This document shows, piece after piece, positions 59,543 to 64,000 of a stretch of DNA of 64,000 bases (position 1 is its first letter; every line of letters begins with the position of its first letter). This DNA is from Curtobacterium sp. MCBD17_035 (lineage in GTDB: Bacteria > Actinomycetota > Actinomycetes > Actinomycetales > Microbacteriaceae): contig NZ_CP126279.1 of the NCBI RefSeq assembly GCF_003234815.2, forward strand, positions 1,116,001 to 1,180,000. The letters run 5' to 3'. The notes under the pieces were generated by a model. The model saw only the letters and a program-made list of their open reading frames with translations, had not been told where the DNA came from and did not search any database. A program made the position numbers and the translations under genes.

Positions 59543-60301
59543 TCAGGCCCGGATGACGCGGCAGCCCTGGCGCTCGATCGCCTCGACGGCGCTGTCCGGA
59601 GCGCGCAGGTCGGTCACGAGGACGTCGACGGCTTCCATCGGGCACACTCCGGCCAGCGCGGTCCGGCCGATCTTCGTCGCGTCCGCGAGGACGACCGTCG
59701 CCCGTGACCGCTGACTCATCCTGGCGTTCACACGGGCACCCACCGGGTCGTAGTTCGTGCAGCCGGCGGCCGCGTCGACACCGTCCACACCGACGAAGGA
59801 GACGTCGATGTGGTAATCGGCGAGGAACGACTCCGCGCTCGGTCCGACGGTCTCCTGACTGCTGGCGCGCACCTCGCCACCCGCTGCGAACACCCGGATC
59901 CCGCTGTTGCCCACCAGGCTCGAGGCGACGTTGAGTGCGTTCGTCACGACGGTGAGCCCCGGGCGGCTGCCGAGGTGCTGCGCGAACTCCCAGACGGTGG
60001 TCCCACCCGTGAGCCCGATCACCCGCGCGCTGTCGAGGAACCGCAGCGCCGCGAGCGCGATGCGCTGCTTCTCTGCGGCGTCCTGCGAGGTCTTGTACCC
60101 GAGCGGGAGGTCGTTGAAGGCGACGTGACGCGTCGCGCCCCCACGCGTGCGGCTGACGAGCTGCTGCTGCTCGAGGACCTCGAGGTCCCGCCGGATGGTG
60201 GCTTCCGAGACGTCGAACCGGGCTGCGAGGGACGGGACGTCCATCTCGGCGTGCTCGACGATGGCCGACACGATCTGATTGAGCCTCTGCTTACGCTGCA
60301 C
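59543..60301 (-). CDS. DeoR-family regulator of the alpha-galactoside locus
   Basis: 252 aa. The winged helix-turn-helix is QRLNQIVSAIVEHAEMDVPS, FDVSEATIRRDLEVLEQQQL, RTRGGA; the DeoRC sensor is RVIGLTGGTTVWEFAQHL, VVTNALNVASSLVG, DVSFVGVDGVDAAAGCTNYD. GTG 60301 is preferred because the longer reading from ATG 60325 covers one of the upstream palindromes. It lies between the GH4-KbaZ genes and the divergent ABC importer; perfect GCGCA-type palindromes in both flanks suggest it controls both. Confidence 0.88.
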   Translation of the reverse strand: MQRKQRLNQIVSAIVEHAEMDVPSLAARFDVSEATIRRDLEVLEQQQLVSRTRGGATRHVAFNDLPLGYKTSQDAAEKQRIALAALRFLDSARVIGLTGGTTVWEFAQHLGSRPGLTVVTNALNVASSLVGNSGIRVFAAGGEVRASSQETVGPSAESFLADYHIDVSFVGVDGVDAAAGCTNYDPVGARVNARMSQRSRATVVLADATKIGRTALAGVCPMEAVDVLVTDLRAPDSAVEAIERQGCRVIRA

Positions 60302-60318
60302 ATGCTCACAGTAGCCAC

Positions 60319-60330
60319 TGCGCATGCGCA
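60319..60330. promoter_or_regulatory. Putative DeoR autoregulatory palindrome
   Basis: TGCGCATGCGCA is a perfect 12-bp palindrome 18 bp before the DeoR start, sharing the GCGCA half-site with the sites at 59466 and 60445. Confidence 0.6.
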
Positions 60331-60444
60331 AGCCAAGAGTACGTGCAGTACGAGCAAGAAAATGCGCGAAAGGGGCCGCTGGTGTGTGAATTCGGTCCTC
60401 GTGTTGGCACCCGCGTGCAGATCGTGCAATCGTTCCACCACACC

Positions 60445-60459
60445 TGCGCACGGTGCGCA
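60445..60459. promoter_or_regulatory. Putative DeoR operator before the ABC importer
   Basis: TGCGCAC-G-GTGCGCA is a perfect 7+1+7 palindrome 52 bp before the binding-protein start. The half-site matches the DeoR sites to its left. Confidence 0.65.
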
Positions 60460-60510
60460 GCGAGGAGGGACAGGCGCGACGATGCGTCCCTGTCTCAGAA
60501 GGGTCATGAG

Positions 60511-61842
60511 ATGCCATTCACGCGAAAGAGCCTCAAGGGCACCGCGCTCCTGGCGGGTGCGCTGGGGCTGTCACTGCTCGCCAGCGGTTGCTCCGGGAGC
60601 TCCTCGTCCGGCGGCTCCGACCAGACCAAGGGCGTCACGATCACCGTGGCGTGGCTGAACCCGCCGCCTCCGCAGGCCGCACTCGACCAGTTCACGAAGA
60701 GCACGGGGATCCACGTCAAGTGGACCACCACCGACTGGGACAGCCTCCAGACCAAGATCTCGGCGGCGGCGACCTCGCACACCTACTTCGCCGATGCCAC
60801 CGACGTCGACTGGTCGCGGGTCGGCCAGCTCGGCCAGCTCGGGTGGTTCTACCCCATGTCGCAGTACCTCGACGTCAAGAGCATGCGGCCGGACATGCCC
60901 CAGATGAGCTCGTTCACCTCGAAGGGCACGGTCTATGGCATCCCGTTCGACTCGTCCTACATGGTCACCACGGTGAACAAGGCCGAGTTCGCCAAGGCCG
61001 GGATCACGACCATGCCCACGACGATGAGCGAGTACACCAAGGACCTCCGGCAGATCAAGGCGAAGGGCGTCACGGACACCCCGCTGAACATCCCGTTCGC
61101 CGCCGCCGAGGGTCTGTCGACGCACTGGTACCAGCTGACGAACGCGTTCGGCGGGTCCGTCCTCGACAAGCAGGGGCGGCCCCAGTTCGCGTCGCCGAGC
61201 TCGCCCGGGTACAAGGCGGCCGAGTGGATGGTCGATGCGCTGAAGGACGGCCTCGTCCCTGCCGGCAACATCAACGTCAACGATTCGCAGGGCATGCAGA
61301 ACTTGATGGCCAAGGGCATCACCGCCGCGACCACATCGGACTACTCGGGCAACGTCGGCAGCCTCTACGACGTCCCCGCGTCCTCCTCGGTGGTGGGCCA
61401 GGTCGAGTACATCCCGACCCCCGGCGTCCACGGCCCGGTGGCGAACCTCGGCAACCCGGACGGCATCGGCATCCCGAAGCAGGCGAAGTACCCGAAGGCG
61501 GCCGCCGAGTTCATCAAGTGGATGACGTCTTCGAAGAACCAGGCGGCGTTCGCGGGTGCCGACGGGCCCTCCAAGGTGCTCCCGAACTACCCGACGCCCT
61601 CGCGCCTCAGCGCCATGAAGGCCCTGACGACGTCCGGCCACCTGGCACAGGGCCAGGAGCTGACCACGCTCCTCGAGGGCTCGAAGGCCGTCTTCCCGGC
61701 CGGCGCACCGTCCTGGTACCCGCAGTTCTCCCGGGCCGTGAACACGAACCTGCACGCTGCGGCCGTGGGCAACGAGTCCGTCAGCGCCGCCATCAAGGCG
61801 ATCGTGAAGACCACGAACTCGCTCGCGAAGGGGAACTCGTGA
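60511..61842 (+). CDS. Extracellular sugar-binding lipoprotein of ABC importer
   Basis: 443 aa. The lipoprotein signal is MPFTRKSLKGTALLAGALGL... with lipobox LASGC (Cys27), then a Ser/Gly linker. The mature part is a CUT1 solute-binding protein (ITVAWLNPPPPQAALDQFTK, YGIPFDSSYMVTTVNKAEFA, GIPKQAKYPKAAAEFIKWMT). ATG 60511 is chosen for the signal peptide and AGAAGGG upstream. It begins an operon with two permeases and a second GH4 gene. The substrate is probably an alpha- or beta-galactoside (context). Confidence 0.92.
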   Translation: MPFTRKSLKGTALLAGALGLSLLASGCSGSSSSGGSDQTKGVTITVAWLNPPPPQAALDQFTKSTGIHVKWTTTDWDSLQTKISAAATSHTYFADATDVDWSRVGQLGQLGWFYPMSQYLDVKSMRPDMPQMSSFTSKGTVYGIPFDSSYMVTTVNKAEFAKAGITTMPTTMSEYTKDLRQIKAKGVTDTPLNIPFAAAEGLSTHWYQLTNAFGGSVLDKQGRPQFASPSSPGYKAAEWMVDALKDGLVPAGNINVNDSQGMQNLMAKGITAATTSDYSGNVGSLYDVPASSSVVGQVEYIPTPGVHGPVANLGNPDGIGIPKQAKYPKAAAEFIKWMTSSKNQAAFAGADGPSKVLPNYPTPSRLSAMKALTTSGHLAQGQELTTLLEGSKAVFPAGAPSWYPQFSRAVNTNLHAAAVGNESVSAAIKAIVKTTNSLAKGNS

Positions 61843-61882
61843 CCCTGGTCCTGCCCTGCACCGCGACGGAGGTGACGACCCC

Positions 61883-62845
61883 GTGAGTGCCGGTACGAGC
61901 ACCACGTCCCGTGCGACTCGGATCGCGCGGAGGAACGGCCGCGCGAACGCTCCTCGGCCGACACCGGGCCGCGGGCGGCGACGGTTCGACCTCCTGCCCT
62001 ACGCACTGGTCACGCCCCTGGCGCTGTTCATCGTCGTCCTGGCCCTCGTCCCAGCGGCGATCACGCTGGTCGAGGCGTTCTTCAAGGCCCAACCGCTCGA
62101 CCCGCCGAACTCCTTCGTCGGGCTCGGCAACTTCGTGAAGCTGTTCCAGGACGACACGATCGTCTCGAGCATGGTGAACACGGCCTACTACGTCGTCATC
62201 GGTGTCGTGGTCTCGACCGTGCTGGGGATCGTCATGGCGGTCACCCTGCAGAAGCCGTTCGTCGGACGGTCCGTGCTCATCGCGGTCCTCATCCTGCCGT
62301 GGGCGCTGCCGGGCGTGGTCGAGGGCATCGTCTGGTCGGGCATCTGGGACAGCAACACCGGTCTGCTCAACAGCGTGCTGTCGTCGCTCCACCTGATCGA
62401 CCACTACCAGGTGTTCCTCGGCCAGAACCGATTCGTCACCATCCTGGTGATCGAGATCGTCCAGGTGTGGCAGATGACCCCGCTGTCCACACTGCTCGTG
62501 CTGGCGGCCTTGCAGAACATCCCCGGCGAGCTGTACGAAGCGGCGTCGATCGACGGTGCGACGGGCTGGAAGTCGTTCCTCCAGGTGACGCTGCCGCTCG
62601 CTCGTCCGGGCATCGCGATCGCGATGGTGCAGGCCATCATCGCGACGCTCAACGTGTTCGACCAGCCGTACGTGTTGAACGGCGCTGCCTCGACCGGAGC
62701 CTCGGTGACCGAGCAGACCTACTTCGTCAGCTTCCAGAACCTGGACTTCGGCGAGGGGTACGCGCTGTCGCTCCTCATCACCATCGCAACGGTCGTGGTC
62801 TCCCTCGCCGTCGTGCGACTCGTCTACAAGCCGGTGGAGTTCTGA
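61883..62845 (+). CDS. Sugar ABC transporter permease (MalF-like)
   Basis: 320 aa with six helices. A basic leader (RIARRNGRANAPRPTPGRGR) precedes helix 1, LPYALVTPLALFIVVLALVP. The EAA loop is EAASIDGATGWKSFLQVTLP, followed by LARPGIAIAMVQAIIATLNV. GTG 61883 has GGAGGTGA upstream. It ends by a one-base overlap with the next permease. Confidence 0.9.
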   Translation: MSAGTSTTSRATRIARRNGRANAPRPTPGRGRRRFDLLPYALVTPLALFIVVLALVPAAITLVEAFFKAQPLDPPNSFVGLGNFVKLFQDDTIVSSMVNTAYYVVIGVVVSTVLGIVMAVTLQKPFVGRSVLIAVLILPWALPGVVEGIVWSGIWDSNTGLLNSVLSSLHLIDHYQVFLGQNRFVTILVIEIVQVWQMTPLSTLLVLAALQNIPGELYEAASIDGATGWKSFLQVTLPLARPGIAIAMVQAIIATLNVFDQPYVLNGAASTGASVTEQTYFVSFQNLDFGEGYALSLLITIATVVVSLAVVRLVYKPVEF

Positions 62846-63678
62846 TGCACCGTCGTTCCGTCGCGCGCCCCCTGGGCGTCGCGTTCATCGTCCTCTGGAC
62901 GCTCGTCCCGCTGTACTGGGTGCTCAACACGAGCCTCCAGACGGATCAGCAGATCAGCGCGAAGCCGGCCAACTACATCCCGCCGACGCCGACGTTCGCC
63001 AACTACGCGACCCTGCTGGGAGGCAGTGGGGACGTGGCCTCGTCGGTCCGGCAGTCGACGCTCAACATCTTCGTCGAGTGCGGCGGGGCGACGATCGTCA
63101 CCGTCGTGCTCGCGACGATCGCGGCGTACGCGTTCGCCCGGATGACGTTCCGTGGTCGGAACGTGCTGTTCTACGCGGTCCTCGCGACGATGGCCTTCCC
63201 CGCCTACGCGACGCTCATCCCGCTCTACGAGATGCTCAGCACCGCCGGGCTCGTGAACACGTACACCGGCATCGTGCTCGTGTACGTGTCGGGGTTCCTG
63301 CCGCTCGCCACGTGGATCCTCTACAACTACATGTCGAGCCTGCCCCTGGCGCTCGAGGAGGCCGGGTCGATGGACGGCGCCAGTCGGCTCGGCGTGCTCT
63401 GGCACATCGTGCTGCCGCTCGCCCGCCCGGGCATCGTCTCGACGGCGATCATCACGTTCCTGTCCGCCTGGGCGCAGTTCCTGTTCCCGCTCGTGCTGTC
63501 GAGCGACATCTCGACCCAACCGCTCACGGTCGTGATCGCCGCGCTGCAGGGGCGGCACACGGTGCCGTACTCCCTGATGAGCGCGGCGGGCGTCCTCGCG
63601 GTCGTCGTCCCGGCCGCCATCGCGGTCGTGCTCAACCGGTACATCGTCAGCGGCCTCCTCACGGGGAGCGTCAAGTGA
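62845..63678 (+). CDS. Sugar ABC transporter permease (MalG-like)
   Basis: 277 aa with six helices. The start is LGVAFIVLWTLVPLYWVLNT; the EAA loop is EAGSMDGASRLGVLWHIVLP and the late helices contain AIITFLSAWAQFLFPLVLSS. ATG 62845 overlaps the previous stop (TGATG). As in the first locus no ATPase gene is present nearby. The next gene overlaps by GTGA. Confidence 0.9.
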   Translation: MHRRSVARPLGVAFIVLWTLVPLYWVLNTSLQTDQQISAKPANYIPPTPTFANYATLLGGSGDVASSVRQSTLNIFVECGGATIVTVVLATIAAYAFARMTFRGRNVLFYAVLATMAFPAYATLIPLYEMLSTAGLVNTYTGIVLVYVSGFLPLATWILYNYMSSLPLALEEAGSMDGASRLGVLWHIVLPLARPGIVSTAIITFLSAWAQFLFPLVLSSDISTQPLTVVIAALQGRHTVPYSLMSAAGVLAVVVPAAIAVVLNRYIVSGLLTGSVK

Positions 63679-64000
63679 ATCGAGGCGGGGCGTTCGTCCT
63701 CATCGGTGCGGGCAGCACGGTGTTCACTCCGGGCCTCCTGACCGATCTCGCCCGCGCGGCGGCGTTCGACGACATCACGGTCCGCCTGGTCGACGTCGCT
63801 CCCGAGGCGGCGGAGACCATGGCGGCCGTGGGACGCCGGATCGCCGCGCAGTACGGATCGCACATGCGCGTCGAGGCGGTGCACGACCGACGTGAGGCCC
63901 TGCGCGGCGCGCAGTTCGTCACGACGACCATCGCCGTCGGGTCGGCCGCCGGATGGCGGCGTGACCTCGAGGTACCGGAACGGTTCGGGATCCGGCAGAC
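63675..64000 (+). CDS. Second GH4-family glycosidase, truncated by window end
   Basis: The first 108 codons are visible. The NAD-binding start FVLIGAGSTVFTPGLLTDLA and the segment ITVRLVDVAPEAAETMAAVG are typical of GH4. GTG 63675 overlaps the permease stop by three bases, so it is the fourth gene of the importer operon. The metal-binding and specificity residues lie beyond the window, so alpha-galactosidase, alpha-glucosidase or glucuronidase activity cannot be separated. Confidence 0.8.
   Translation, partial: MNRGGAFVLIGAGSTVFTPGLLTDLARAAAFDDITVRLVDVAPEAAETMAAVGRRIAAQYGSHMRVEAVHDRREALRGAQFVTTTIAVGSAAGWRRDLEVPERFGIRQ

Overview
The window is GC-rich, densely packed chromosomal DNA (roughly 70 percent G+C by eye). 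It has many GTG starts, ATGA/GTGA gene overlaps and sugar importers without their own ATPase. This points to an actinobacterium, probably Microbacteriaceae and possibly Curtobacterium; the genus is a guess from style and is not proven here. I see no tRNA, rRNA, CRISPR array, transposase or integrase.

Layout. (1) 0.1-11.4 kb is an alpha-mannoside locus: a binding protein and two permeases, a ROK sugar kinase, a mannose-6-phosphate isomerase, a LacI regulator and a GH38 alpha-mannosidase. Three near-identical LacI-type palindromes sit in front of the transporter/kinase, the isomerase and the mannosidase. (2) 11.6-18.2 kb is a nuclease and accessory stretch: a TM0106-type RecB nuclease/exonuclease/helicase fusion, an alpha/beta hydrolase bracketed by a 30-bp direct repeat, a small membrane protein, a NERD-domain protein and a decayed Vsr endonuclease. 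(3) 18.2-22.8 kb holds two paralogous secreted FN3 proteins with matching promoters, flanking a hydrolase and an M19 dipeptidase. (4) 22.9-28.4 kb is a DeoR-controlled operon (MFS transporter, cyclase-family hydrolase, DUF1537 four-carbon acid kinase, PdxA-like dehydrogenase), apparently for an unknown C4 sugar acid. (5) 28.5-39.5 kb holds an SSS symporter with a small membrane partner, a MarR/MATE pair, a GH13 glucosidase, an S9 peptidase and small genes. (6) 39.5-46.5 kb holds a deletion scar that joins the tails of an SDR and an AraC gene, an epoxide hydrolase coupled to an unknown gene, an aldo/keto reductase, a MarR/MFS pair, an isochorismatase-like protein and a GNAT. (7) 46.7-56.6 kb holds a SWIM-SNF2 ATPase, a TetR/aldo-keto reductase pair with two clear operators, an ECF sigma/anti-sigma pair, an amino acid permease and a PHP protein. 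(8) 56.7-64 kb is an alpha-galactoside/tagatose locus: KbaZ-like protein, GH4 galactosidase and a DeoR regulator, divergent from an ABC importer and a second GH4 gene cut by the window end.

How the genes work together. The two sugar loci follow one scheme: ATPase-less ABC import, intracellular glycosidase, then entry to glycolysis by mannose phosphorylation and isomerisation or by a tagatose-bisphosphate route. Each has a local repressor with recognisable palindromes. The C4-acid operon would phosphorylate a four-carbon acid and oxidatively decarboxylate it.

Intergenic DNA is unusually rich in palindromes. A three-copy dispersed hairpin with 26-29 nt arms, several unique long inverted repeats at gene ends, and an over-represented 11-mer (GCCTCCCGGCC or its complement) recur throughout and are the least explained part of the window.
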